Of a DNA stretch of 64,000 nt, positions 53,010 through 61,188 are shown piece after piece (the stretch's first letter is position 1; each line of letters begins with the position of its first letter). The position numbers and the translations under genes were made by a program. The DNA lies in NCBI GenBank assembly GCA_944321765.1, contig CALUMQ010000026.1:62001-126000 (forward strand), written 5' to 3'. Below the pieces are notes generated by a model that saw only the letters and a program-made list of their open reading frames with translations, was not told the DNA's origin and ran no database searches. The DNA is from an uncultured Alistipes sp. Lineage in GTDB: Bacteria > Bacteroidota > Bacteroidia > Bacteroidales > Rikenellaceae.

Positions 53010-53742
53010 TCGTAACCTTGCTGCGAAACGTTATGCGGAGCGGATATTTTGTCCCATTTTTTGAATCATTTGAGTTGAAAATCTTGCCTAACTTGTTTAT
53101 TTGATAAACGTTGCACGGATGCTTGTACGGACATTCTTCCGCGTTCGGGGAGGGGCGAAAAAAATTCTAAAAAAATGTCCAGACCCCGTTTTTACCGCCT
53201 GCCAAGCGGGTTTTTTGACCTTTCTGCGGGCAAATACCCGGATAAAACCCGTGCCGGGTGCAGCCCAACGCTCCTTGGACGCTCGGCAGCAGGGGGTTTG
53301 CCCGATGCGTTGTTATGTGTCTTTTGCATCCAGTTACGATCTGTTATATTATATAAAAGGTATATAATCATGCGATTGGATGGCTTTCATGGAGGATTTT
53401 CCGACTTTTGACCCCTTCGCGGTACCTGATTCGTAGAGCTTTTTTCCTTTCATTTTGTTCTGTTTCCCTGCTCGATTCTCGCAAAACAGGAACTGTCCGG
53501 ATGGACAATCAAGCTGAAAGCCTTATTCGATTACGATTCGTAACTTGAACTGTCGCTTTTATCCATTCAATTGCTTTCAGATTTTGAATCGCTCAATGAG
53601 TTGCCCGATGAACCGACCGCAGCTCTCCCCGTGCCGAAGCGCTGCCCGAACTCCTCGCCGGGTTCTCTCCGGATCCTCGCCGGGCTCCTGTTCAGCCTCG
53701 CCGGACCCTCTCCGCCGAGGCGTGGAAGCTCCGAAAAAACCC
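53010..53742. other. AT-richer non-coding junction between the lipoprotein operon and mraY
   Basis: About 730 nt without a convincing gene; only short open frames with no signal peptide, RBS or family motif. Seen in it: a weak hairpin CCGC/GCGG followed by six T residues (53195-53216, plus strand), a TGTCC-GGAT-GGACA inverted repeat (53494-53507), and TA-rich DNA around 53343-53370. The base composition is clearly lower in GC than the flanking genes. Confidence 0.5.
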
Positions 53743-53774
53743 TTTGCTTTATCGAAAGGATTTCTCTATCTTTG
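53743..53774 (+). promoter_or_regulatory. Promoter of mraY-murD-ftsW
   Basis: -33 TTTG (53743-53746), 20-nt spacer, -7 TATCTTTG (53767-53774): a full consensus match. Predicted start near 53779, leader about 130 nt. Confidence 0.78.
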
Positions 53775-53856
53775 TCCCGCGGGTCCGGACGAATCATTCG
53801 AAACGGTTGTCACTCTGGTTGTCAGTCGTTTAGCGTTGCCGGAACCGGCCCGCGAC

Positions 53857-53881
53857 GCCCGGATGCCGCTCCGGGCCTTTT
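53857..53881 (+). promoter_or_regulatory. Terminator-like hairpin in the mraY leader
   Basis: GCCCGGA (53857-53863) pairs with TCCGGGC (53870-53876), loop TGCCGC, followed by CTTTT. It lies inside the predicted leader, 28 nt before the mraY start, so it could act as an attenuator. Confidence 0.45.
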
Positions 53882-53909
53882 GCCGAATATGTAAACAGTC
53901 AGAGAAAAT

Positions 53910-55154
53910 ATGCTCTACCACCTTTTCCAGTACCTCGACCGGGCGTACGACTTTCCCGGTTCGGGCATGTTCCAGTACATCTCCTTCCGCGCCTCGGTGG
54001 CCGTGATCCTCTCGCTGCTGATCGTCATCATCTTCGGCCGGCGTGTGATCGACTTCCTGCGGCGCAAGCAGATCGGCGAGGATATCCGCGACCTCGGCCT
54101 CGAAGGGCAGCTCCAGAAGAAGGGCACCCCGACGATGGGCGGCGTGATCATCCTCATGGCCATTCTGGTGCCGATGCTGCTCGTCGGACGCCTCGACAAT
54201 GTCTACATACAGCTGCTGCTCGTCTCGACGGTGTGGCTGGGGCTCATCGGCGGGCTGGACGACTACATCAAGGTCTTCCGCCACCACAAGGAGGGCCTCA
54301 AGGGACGCTTCAAGATCATCGGACAGGTGGGACTGGGCATCATCGTCGGGACGACGATGTGGCTCTCGCCCGAGATCGTCGTGCGCGACAAGGTGACGCA
54401 GCCCGTGCAGACGGTCTACATGGACGGGCAGGGCGAGGTGCTCGAAACCGTGCAGCGCAACGTCGTGCTGAGCTCCGAGAGCCTCAAGACCACGCAGACG
54501 ACCATCCCGTTCGTCAAGGACAACGAGTTCGACTACGGATGGCTCACCGGCGGCAACGAGACGGCCACATGGCTGTTGTACGTGCTGGTGGCGATCTTCG
54601 TCGTGACGGCGGTGTCGAACGGCGCGAACCTCACCGACGGTCTCGACGGCCTGGCCACGGGCGTCTCGGTGCCGATCGTCGCCGTGCTGGGCATCCTGGC
54701 CTACCTCTCGGGACACATCGTCTACGCCGACTACCTCAACATCATGTACATCCCCGACAGCGGCGAGCTGGTGGTCTTCGCCGCGGCGCTGGTCGGCGCG
54801 CTGGTGGGATTCCTCTGGTACAACTCCTTCCCGGCGCAGATCTTCATGGGCGACACGGGGTCGCTCTCCATCGGCGGCATCATCGCCGTCTTCGCCCTCT
54901 GCATCCGCAAGGAGCTGCTGCTGCCGCTGCTGTGCGGCATCTTCCTGGTCGAGAGCTTCTCGGTGATGCTGCAGGTGGGGTGGTTCAAGTACACCAAACA
55001 CAAGTATGGCGAGGGGCGCCGGCTGCTGCTCATGTCGCCGATCCACCACCACTACCAGAAGAAGGGGCTCTTCGAGACGAAGATCGTCACGCGCTTCTGG
55101 ATCATCTCGCTGCTGCTGGCAGCCATCACGCTGGTTACGTTGAAGATTCGATAA
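53910..55154 (+). CDS. mraY: Phospho-MurNAc-pentapeptide transferase (lipid I synthase)
   Basis: An integral membrane enzyme transferring phospho-MurNAc-pentapeptide to undecaprenyl phosphate. It has 414 residues, longer than the usual 320-360 because of an extra periplasmic insert (about 150-205, [19 protein letters not shown] onward) that is common in Bacteroidota. Conserved motifs are [36 protein letters not shown] and the cytoplasmic HHHYQKKG. It opens the detached second half of the cell-wall cluster; murD follows 10 nt downstream. Confidence 0.96.
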   Translation: MLYHLFQYLDRAYDFPGSGMFQYISFRASVAVILSLLIVIIFGRRVIDFLRRKQIGEDIRDLGLEGQLQKKGTPTMGGVIILMAILVPMLLVGRLDNVYIQLLLVSTVWLGLIGGLDDYIKVFRHHKEGLKGRFKIIGQVGLGIIVGTTMWLSPEIVVRDKVTQPVQTVYMDGQGEVLETVQRNVVLSSESLKTTQTTIPFVKDNEFDYGWLTGGNETATWLLYVLVAIFVVTAVSNGANLTDGLDGLATGVSVPIVAVLGILAYLSGHIVYADYLNIMYIPDSGELVVFAAALVGALVGFLWYNSFPAQIFMGDTGSLSIGGIIAVFALCIRKELLLPLLCGIFLVESFSVMLQVGWFKYTKHKYGEGRRLLLMSPIHHHYQKKGLFETKIVTRFWIISLLLAAITLVTLKIR

Positions 55155-55164
55155 ATCCGCTATC

Positions 55165-56514
55165 ATGAAAAACATCGTCGTGCTGGGCGGGGGCATCAGC
55201 GGCTACGGCTCCGCGATACTCGCCAAAAAGAGGGGCTTCGGGGTCTTTCTCTCCGACTCCGGGAAGATCGCCGAACGCTTCAGGTCGAAACTCGACGAGT
55301 GGGGGGTTCCCTACGAGGAGGGCGGCCACACGGAGGCGCGCATCCTGGCCGCCACGGAGGTGGTGAAGTCGCCGGGGATCCCCGAGACGGCGCCCATCGT
55401 GCGGAAGGTCCGCGAGGCGGGCATTCCGGTGATCTCGGAGATCGAGTTCGCGGGCCGCTACATGGGCCGCGCGAAGTGCATCTGCATCACGGGCTCGAAC
55501 GGCAAGACCACCACCACGTCGATCATCTACAAGATCCTGCGCGACGCGGGCTACAACGTCGCCCTGGGGGGTAACATCGGCGAGAGCTTCGCCTACTCCG
55601 TGGCGACGGGTTCGTACGACTGGTACGTGCTGGAGCTCAGCTCGTTTCAGCTCGACGGCATGTACCGCTTCCGCGCCCACATCGGCGTGCTCACGAACAT
55701 CACGCCCGACCACCTGGACCGCTACGACCACTGCTTCCAGAACTACATCGACGCCAAGATGCGCATCACGCAGAACATGACCTCGCGCGACTGGTTCATC
55801 TATTCGGGCGACGATGCGGTGATCCGCGAGCAGTTGCCCAAATACGACCTGCGGATGCGCCAGCTGCCCTTCATGGCCCACAGCGCCGTGGCGAGCGGCG
55901 CGGGCGACGCCTTCCTCTGCGACGGGGTGTTCACCGCCACGGCGGGCAAGGCGTCGGTCGAGATCGACACCTCGAAGCTGCAGATCAAGGGGCTTCACAA
56001 CGCCTACAACGCCATGGCCGCGGCGCTTGCGGCGCTGGCCGCCGGGGTCGATCCCGCGCAGATCCGCCGCTCGCTCTACGACTTTGCCCCGGTGGAGCAC
56101 CGCCTCGAACCGGTCGTGGAGAGGAACGGCGTGCTGTGGATCAACGACTCGAAGGCCACGAACGTCGACTCGGTCTACTACGCCCTCGAAAGCATGACGC
56201 GCCCGGTGGTGTGGATCGCCGGCGGCACGGACAAGGGCAACGACTACGGGCCGCTGAAGGACTTTGCGCGCGCGAAGGTGCACACGCTGGTCTGCATGGG
56301 CGTGGACAACGCCAAGCTGGTGCGCGAATTTACGGGCGTGGTTCCGCAGGTCATCTCGACGGCGTCGCTCGACGAGGCGCTGACGGCCTGCAAGCGTGCG
56401 GCGCGTGCGGGGGATGTGGTGTTGCTGTCGCCGGCCTGCGCGAGCTTCGACCTGTTCAAGAATTACGAAAACCGCGGAGAGCTCTTCAAGGAGTGGGTCC
56501 GCGCCAACGCCTGA
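55165..56514 (+). CDS. murD: UDP-MurNAc-L-alanine:D-glutamate ligase
   Basis: Cytoplasmic ATP-dependent ligase adding D-Glu to UDP-MurNAc-L-Ala. It has 449 residues, the normal length. The N-terminal Rossmann domain begins VVLGGGISGYG, the ATP loop is CITGSNGKTTTTSI, the central domain has LELSSFQLDGMYRFRAH and NITPDHLDRYDH, and the C-terminal domain has 'HRLEPVVERNGVLWINDSKATN' and LLSPACASFDLFKNYENRG. ftsW follows after 12 nt with a good GGAGG-type ribosome binding site. Confidence 0.96.
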   Translation: MKNIVVLGGGISGYGSAILAKKRGFGVFLSDSGKIAERFRSKLDEWGVPYEEGGHTEARILAATEVVKSPGIPETAPIVRKVREAGIPVISEIEFAGRYMGRAKCICITGSNGKTTTTSIIYKILRDAGYNVALGGNIGESFAYSVATGSYDWYVLELSSFQLDGMYRFRAHIGVLTNITPDHLDRYDHCFQNYIDAKMRITQNMTSRDWFIYSGDDAVIREQLPKYDLRMRQLPFMAHSAVASGAGDAFLCDGVFTATAGKASVEIDTSKLQIKGLHNAYNAMAAALAALAAGVDPAQIRRSLYDFAPVEHRLEPVVERNGVLWINDSKATNVDSVYYALESMTRPVVWIAGGTDKGNDYGPLKDFARAKVHTLVCMGVDNAKLVREFTGVVPQVISTASLDEALTACKRAARAGDVVLLSPACASFDLFKNYENRGELFKEWVRANA

Positions 56515-56526
56515 TCGGAGGGAGCG

Positions 56527-58122
56527 ATGAAGCGCGGGGAGCAGGAATACGACGAGCGTGCGGCGGCGGAGCTGGCCCGCGACGCCTTCCGCATCGACGA
56601 CACGCCGCGCGAGGCGTCCCGCAGCGATGCGTCGCGTGCGGATGCTCCGTGGGACGACGGCCGGCCGCGCCGGGATGCGGGGCCGGATGCCTCACGCCGC
56701 GGGGCCTCCGCGGCGGACTCCGCCACGGCGCAGCGCGCCGCGGAGCCGGGTGCCTCAAATAGCTCCCCGAATCCGGGTGCCGCAAAGAACACCTCGAACC
56801 CGGGCGCCGCAAAGAGCTCCTCGAAGCCGGGTGCCGCCGCGGGCTCCTCAAAACCGGGTGCCGCGGGGGAGAGCGCCCCGGCGGGGGACCCTCCCAAATT
56901 CCGCCTCTTTACGGGCGACCGCGTGCTGTGGATCATCATCGCGGCACTGGCCGTGATCTCCGTGCTGGTGGTCTACTCGTCGACGGCCAAGATGGCCTAC
57001 GACGCACATACGGCCCGCACGACGGCCCACTTCCTGCGTCAGCAGGTGATGATCCTCGTCGTGAGTCTCGGGGTCATGATCGCCGTGCAGAAGATCGACT
57101 GCCGCATCTACAACCTCTTCTCCCGTCCGTTCTACTACCTCTCGGTGGCCCTGACCGTGGCCGTCTACTTCATCGGCGCCACGACCAACGGCGCCGCCCG
57201 CTGGTTCCCCATCGGACCCTTCCAGTTCCAGCCCTCCGAGGCGCTGAAGGTCGCCACGGTGCTCTTCATGGCGCGGCAGCTGGCCGGACGTCAGTCGAAG
57301 ATCGACCGCATACGCATCGTTCCGAGCTGGAAGTTCTGGACCTGGCGCACGTCGCCCGCGCAGCGCAGAATCTGGCGCGAGGGGACGTGGCCCATTCTGA
57401 TGCCCGTCTTCGTGTCGTGCGCGGTGATCTTCCCGGCGCACACCTCCTCGGCCGTGCTGGTCTTCATGGCGTCGTGGGTGATGATGCTCATCGGCCGCGT
57501 GCGCTTCGGCGAACTGATGAAGCTCGTCGGGTGGGCCGGCGCGGGGGTGGTGCTCATCATGGTGCTCAACCTGGGGCGCAGCGAGACCGCCGAAGGGCGC
57601 GTCTCGACGTGGATACACCTCTGGACGCAGTCGCAGACCGAGAAACCCATCGAACACCTCTCCGACACGGAGCGCTCGATGATCGCCATCCACAACGGCG
57701 GCATCCTGGGCGAAGGGGCCGGGCAGAGCGCCATGCGCGTGGAGATGATCCACCCGGAGAGCGACTATGCCTATGCGTTCTTTGTCGAGGAGTACGGCAT
57801 CATCCTCGCGGTGGTGCTGCTGATGCTCTATCTGTGGATCTTCTTCCGGGCGATCGAGATCTTCCGACGGTGCGGCACGGCCTTTCCGGGGCTGCTGGTG
57901 TTGGGCCTCGCGCTGCTCATCACGTGCCAGGCGCTGCTGCACATCATGGTGACGGTCAATCTGATTCCCGAGACGGGTCAGACGCTTCCGCTCATCTCGC
58001 GCGGCGGTTCGTCGGTGCTCTTCACGACCATTGCCCTGGGGATGATCCTGAGCGTGAGCCGTCAGAACGACGAGCAGTCGCACGACCGTCCGAAGAGCGA
58101 GACGTTGTACGAGAAGGGTTGA
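56527..58122 (+). CDS. ftsW: FtsW septal peptidoglycan polymerase with long disordered N-terminus
   Basis: The SEDS glycosyltransferase of the division machinery, partner of FtsI. It has 531 residues; the membrane core starts at about residue 133 (RVLWIIIAALAVISVLVVYSS). Core motifs are present: AARWFPIGPFQFQPSE, NGGILGEGAGQS and ETGQTLPLISRGGSS. The N-terminal 130 residues are cytoplasmic and disordered: first a charged Asp/Arg/Ala part, then repeats of NPGAAK, SNPGAAKSSS and SKPGAA. Such a tail is unusual for FtsW. The start is supported by GGAGGGAGCG just before the ATG. murG, which usually follows, is absent. Confidence 0.94.
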   Translation: MKRGEQEYDERAAAELARDAFRIDDTPREASRSDASRADAPWDDGRPRRDAGPDASRRGASAADSATAQRAAEPGASNSSPNPGAAKNTSNPGAAKSSSKPGAAAGSSKPGAAGESAPAGDPPKFRLFTGDRVLWIIIAALAVISVLVVYSSTAKMAYDAHTARTTAHFLRQQVMILVVSLGVMIAVQKIDCRIYNLFSRPFYYLSVALTVAVYFIGATTNGAARWFPIGPFQFQPSEALKVATVLFMARQLAGRQSKIDRIRIVPSWKFWTWRTSPAQRRIWREGTWPILMPVFVSCAVIFPAHTSSAVLVFMASWVMMLIGRVRFGELMKLVGWAGAGVVLIMVLNLGRSETAEGRVSTWIHLWTQSQTEKPIEHLSDTERSMIAIHNGGILGEGAGQSAMRVEMIHPESDYAYAFFVEEYGIILAVVLLMLYLWIFFRAIEIFRRCGTAFPGLLVLGLALLITCQALLHIMVTVNLIPETGQTLPLISRGGSSVLFTTIALGMILSVSRQNDEQSHDRPKSETLYEKG

Positions 58123-58155
58123 CAGCGACCCCGAAGCCACCGGATCGTTCCTCTC

Positions 58156-58229
58156 AAAGTCCCCTCCGAGGAGGGGATTTAGGGGAGGGTCAGATTTGCA
58201 AACGCGGCCGCAGGCCGCGAGTAACGGCC
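58156..58229. repeat. 74-bp direct repeat, copy A
   Basis: Begins AAAGTCCCCTCCGAGGAGGG and includes GATTTAGGGGAGGGTCAG and GCGGCCGC. Internal hairpin CCCCTC-CGAG-GAGGGG. A near-identical copy lies 185 bp downstream. It occupies the 352-nt gap between ftsW and the S4 gene. Confidence 0.85.
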
Positions 58230-58289
58230 ACAGAATGCATTTCGGCGGTCAGTACGCAAACAACGGCTACTGGAAGTGCTCCGTAACGT

Positions 58290-58322
58290 AAGGCGTTCTG
58301 ACCCGTACGGACCCGCCTTTTT
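58290..58322 (+). terminator. Terminator candidate after ftsW
   Basis: AAGGCG (58290-58295) pairs with CGCCTT (58314-58319) and is followed by a T-run (58318-58322). It lies between the two 74-bp repeats. Confidence 0.55.
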
Positions 58323-58340
58323 CGTGGCGTGCGAGCCCAT

Positions 58341-58414
58341 AAAGTCCCCTCCGAGGAGGGGATTTAGGGGAGGGTCAGGATTGAATACGCGGCCGCGGGC
58401 CGCGAACAACGGCC
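58341..58414. repeat. 74-bp direct repeat, copy B
   Basis: Same sequence as copy A with a handful of changes (for example ATTTGCAAACG becomes GATTGAATACG), offset 185 bp. Shares the CCCCTCC/GGAGGGG hairpin and the GGCC-rich end. Confidence 0.85.
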
Positions 58415-58474
58415 TCCGGATACGATGAGCCGTCGAAAGAAAGAAGAAGAGAAATAAAGTGTTACTGTGTTACT

Positions 58475-58870
58475 ATGGAAGATATTCGTCTGGACAAATA
58501 CCTGTGGGCCGTGCGGATCTTCAAGACCCGCAGCGATGCCGCCGATGCCATCCGCACGAACAAGGTCACGGTAAACGGCTCCTACGCCAAGCCGTCGCGC
58601 GAGGTGAAACTCGGCGACGTGATTGCCGTGCGCAAGCAGCAGGTGACCTATTCGTACAAGGTGCTCGACCTGGTGTCGAGCCGCCAGCCGGCCAAGAACG
58701 TCCCGCAGTTCTGCCTCGACATCACCCCGCAGGAGGAGCGCGACAAGCTCAACGTCCCGCGGGAGACGATCTTCGTCTTCCGCGAGCGCGGGACGGGGCG
58801 CCCCACGAAGAAGGAGCGGCGCGAGCTGGACACGCTGATGGACGATCTCTATTACGACGACGAGGAGTAG
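58475..58870 (+). CDS. S4-domain RNA-binding protein (Hsp15-like)
   Basis: A 131-residue cytoplasmic RNA-binding protein. The S4 domain (about 4-65) shows IRLDKYLWAVRIFKTRSDA, then AIRTNKVTVNGSYAKPSREV, followed by a charged C-terminal tail (RERGTGRPTKKERRELD). This matches the Hsp15/HslR family, which in E. coli binds free 50S subunits carrying nascent chains. It stands alone between the 74-bp repeats and the MATE gene. Confidence 0.88.
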   Translation: MEDIRLDKYLWAVRIFKTRSDAADAIRTNKVTVNGSYAKPSREVKLGDVIAVRKQQVTYSYKVLDLVSSRQPAKNVPQFCLDITPQEERDKLNVPRETIFVFRERGTGRPTKKERRELDTLMDDLYYDDEE

Positions 58871-59012
58871 CCGGGGCCGGGCAGCGGGGAGCAAATGGCC
58901 GGGGAGCCAATGGCCGGAGGCTGCGCGGTCGGGGGCCGGAAGCCGCCGGAAGCCGCCGGAGCCCGAGTGACCGTAGCCATCCGGTGCGCGGCGGGAAAAA
59001 GAGCCCCGAAAA

Positions 59013-59044
59013 TTTGGTTGTGCGGCCCGAACGTCGTACCTTTG
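59013..59044 (+). promoter_or_regulatory. Promoter of the MATE transporter
   Basis: -33 TTTG (59013-59016), 20-nt spacer, -7 TACCTTTG (59037-59044). Predicted start near 59049. Confidence 0.72.
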
Positions 59045-59049
59045 CCTCC

Positions 59050-59139
59050 ACGAAAGGAAGTTTTGTAATCCTCATCGGAGGGCAAACGCTTGCCGGATAA
59101 GATGACTGGGTAAAACCATGCCGCTTGTCCGGCTTTTTT
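59050..59139 (+). ncRNA. Structured leader with intrinsic terminator upstream of MATE gene (riboswitch or attenuator candidate)
   Basis: The leader ends in a 10-bp stem, GCCGGATAAG (59092-59101) with CTTGTCCGGC (59124-59133), followed by six T residues. This terminator lies 15 nt before the start codon. A competing upstream hairpin, GGCAA (59081-59085) with UUGCC (59090-59094), shares bases 59092-59094 with the terminator stem. AGGA (59055-59058) can also pair with UCCU (59069-59072). The layout fits transcription attenuation by a ligand; no known class could be assigned. Confidence 0.6.
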
Positions 59140-59154
59140 CATGTTCGCCGCACT

Positions 59155-60522
59155 ATGGATAGAGATGCACTCGATTGGGGCTCGCTGCGTGTCGGGAGCC
59201 TGTTCTGGAAACTCTTCGTCCCCACGCTGCTGGGAATGGTCAGCGTGTCGGCCGTGACGGTCGTCGACGGAGTCTTCGTCGGCCACGGCGTCGGCAGCGA
59301 CGGAATCGCCGCCGTCAACATCTGCATTCCGCTGCTGATGCTCTTTACGGGTGTGGGGCTCATGGCCGGCGTCGGCAGCTCGGTCGTCGCCTCGATCCAC
59401 TTCTCCCGCGGAAAGATCAGGGCCGCACGCATCAACGTCACGCAGGCGCTGCTCTTCGTGACGCTCCTCACGCTGCTGCCCGTCGCCGCGATCGTCGCCT
59501 TTCCCCGCCCCGTGGCGCTGTGGCTCGGCGCCTCGGAGCACCTCCTGCCCCTGGTGGTCGACTACCTCGTGTGGTTCGTCCCGGGGCTCGTCCCGCAGCT
59601 GTGGATCGCCGTGGGGCTCTTCGTCGTGCGCCTCGACGGCGCCCCGCGGCTGGCCATGTGGTGCAGCGTCCTCTCGGCGCTGATCAACGTCCTGCTCGAC
59701 TGGCTCTTCATCTTCCCGCTCGGGTGGGGCGTCATGGGCGCGGCCTTTGCCTCGACGATCAGCATCGCCGTCGGCGGTGCGATCGTCATCCGCTACCTCG
59801 CGCACGACGCCCGCACGCTGCGCCTCTACCCGCTCAAGTGGAGCCGCACGAGCCTCCGCCTCACGGTGCGCAACATCGGCTATCAGTGCCGCATCGGTTC
59901 GTCGGCGCTGCTGGGCGAGATGACGATGGCCGTGCTGATGTTCACCGGCAACCAGATCTTCATGCGCTACCTGGGCGACGCCGGCGTCGGGGCCTTCGGC
60001 ATCACGTGCTACTACATGCCCTTCATCTTCATGATCGGAAACGCCGTGGCGCAGTCGGCGCAGCCCATCCTCAGCTACAACTTCGGCCGCATGGAGTGGC
60101 CGCGGGTCGTGGCGACGCGGCGCATCGCCCTGCTCACGGCCCTGGGATGCGGGACCCTGGCGGCGGCGTGCTTCGCCGGCGTGCCGCGGCTGCTCGTGGC
60201 GCTCTTCGTCGATACGGCGGACCCCGCGGCGCAGCTTGCCGTCGAGGGATTTCCGCTCTATGCCCCCGGGTGTATCTTCTTTGTGGTCAATCTGGCCGTC
60301 ATCGGCTATTTCCAGAGCCTCGAACGGCTCGTCCCGGCGACCGCCTTCGCCCTGCTGCGCGGTGCCGTGCTGCTCGTGCCGTGCTTTGTCCTGCTGCCCC
60401 GCTGGATCGGCACGCCGGGAATCTGGCTCGCCATGCCGCTCTCCGAGTGTCTGACCTTCGTCATGATCGTGGCATATGCCGCCGTGCGGCGCCGGCGCAG
60501 GGTGTGGGGACGGCGGGCGTGA
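59155..60522 (+). CDS. MATE family multidrug/cation efflux transporter
   Basis: A 455-residue inner-membrane antiporter with about 12 TM helices in two pseudo-repeats. Visible family traits: LFVPTLLGMVSVSAVTVVDGVF near the N-terminus, a helix break 'GSDGIAAVNICIPLLMLFTGVGLM', and the second half beginning around RIGSSALLGEMTMAVLMFTGNQ, then VAQSAQPILSYNFG. The start is the ATG at 59155; an upstream in-frame TTG lies inside the terminator stem. Expression is probably set by the structured leader. Confidence 0.9.
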   Translation: MDRDALDWGSLRVGSLFWKLFVPTLLGMVSVSAVTVVDGVFVGHGVGSDGIAAVNICIPLLMLFTGVGLMAGVGSSVVASIHFSRGKIRAARINVTQALLFVTLLTLLPVAAIVAFPRPVALWLGASEHLLPLVVDYLVWFVPGLVPQLWIAVGLFVVRLDGAPRLAMWCSVLSALINVLLDWLFIFPLGWGVMGAAFASTISIAVGGAIVIRYLAHDARTLRLYPLKWSRTSLRLTVRNIGYQCRIGSSALLGEMTMAVLMFTGNQIFMRYLGDAGVGAFGITCYYMPFIFMIGNAVAQSAQPILSYNFGRMEWPRVVATRRIALLTALGCGTLAAACFAGVPRLLVALFVDTADPAAQLAVEGFPLYAPGCIFFVVNLAVIGYFQSLERLVPATAFALLRGAVLLVPCFVLLPRWIGTPGIWLAMPLSECLTFVMIVAYAAVRRRRRVWGRRA

Positions 60523-60590
60523 TGCCCTTCCGGCAGGTGTGATGCCCTTCCGGCAGGCGTGATGGACCTTTCCCTGTGTGTCCTGCAACC

Positions 60591-60627
60591 AAAAAAGAGC
60601 CGCTCCCCGATCCGGGGGCGGCTCTTT
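60591..60627. terminator. Bidirectional terminator between MATE gene and lrp
   Basis: An 11-bp stem within 60597-60624 (arms GAGCCGCTCCC and GGGGCGGCTC, one G-T pair). On the minus strand six T residues follow (complement of 60591-60596); on the plus strand TTT follows. Confidence 0.8.
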
Positions 60628-60699
60628 CGTACGGAGGGTCGGCGGTGGGAGGCCGGGCGAATGCGGATGCAGAGGCCGGCTGCCGCTGCCAGCGGGGAA

Positions 60700-61173
60700 T
60701 TACTCCTCGATGAAGTCGATGTTCACCTCACGCTGGAAAACCTCCTGCAGCGAGATGTTCGTCTCGGTGGTGGCGATGCCCTGGATGCGCAGGATTCCGT
60801 CGAAGATCGTGTGCATGAGGTGCTCGTTGTCCACGCAGTAGAGTTTGACGAGAATGTTGCCCTTGCCGGTGATGTAGTGGCACTCGACAATCTCGCTAAC
60901 CTTCTTGAGCTCTTCGACCGTATGGGCCTGCAGCTGCGGGTCCTTGAGCAGGATGCTGATGTAGGCGCAGACGTCGAAACCCATCACTTTGGGATCGACG
61001 ATCAGACGGCTTCCCAGAATGACTCCCGCCTCGTCGAGCTTGTGGATGCGCTGGTGAATGGCGGCTCCCGAGATGCCGCATTCGCGGGCGATCTCCAGGA
61101 ACGGCATGCGGGCGTTCTTGATCAGGAACTTGAGTATCTTGCGGTCGATGGCGTCCAATGCGGTCTTGGCCAT
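60700..61173 (-). CDS. Lrp/AsnC family transcriptional regulator
   Basis: A 157-residue DNA-binding regulator. The N-terminal winged HTH (LDAIDRKILKFLIKNARMPF, then IARECGISGAAIHQRI) is followed by an alpha/beta amino-acid-sensing RAM domain (about 70-150; 'GFDVCAYISILL', then VECHYITGKGNILVKLYC). It starts 15 nt after the kbl stop codon, so both are in one operon. By position it may sense threonine or glycine levels and tune kbl; that is inference. Confidence 0.93.
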   Translation of the reverse strand: MAKTALDAIDRKILKFLIKNARMPFLEIARECGISGAAIHQRIHKLDEAGVILGSRLIVDPKVMGFDVCAYISILLKDPQLQAHTVEELKKVSEIVECHYITGKGNILVKLYCVDNEHLMHTIFDGILRIQGIATTETNISLQEVFQREVNIDFIEE

Positions 61174-61188
61174 GGTGAAAACAGCTGT

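Noticed and set aside
53195-53216. Terminator in the junction region
   Set aside because: The stem is only four base pairs with a seven-base loop, so despite six T residues it is too weak to call with confidence.
53101-53411. Small genes in the junction before mraY
   Set aside because: Short overlapping frames with no ribosome binding site, no recognisable domain and no membrane or signal segment.
59050-59139. Assignment of the MATE leader to c-di-GMP-I, guanidine-II or cobalamin riboswitches
   Set aside because: Short look-alikes exist (GGGCAAAC; an ACGC loop on a GGCAA/UUGCC stem; GGUAAAACC) but the rest of each consensus is missing.
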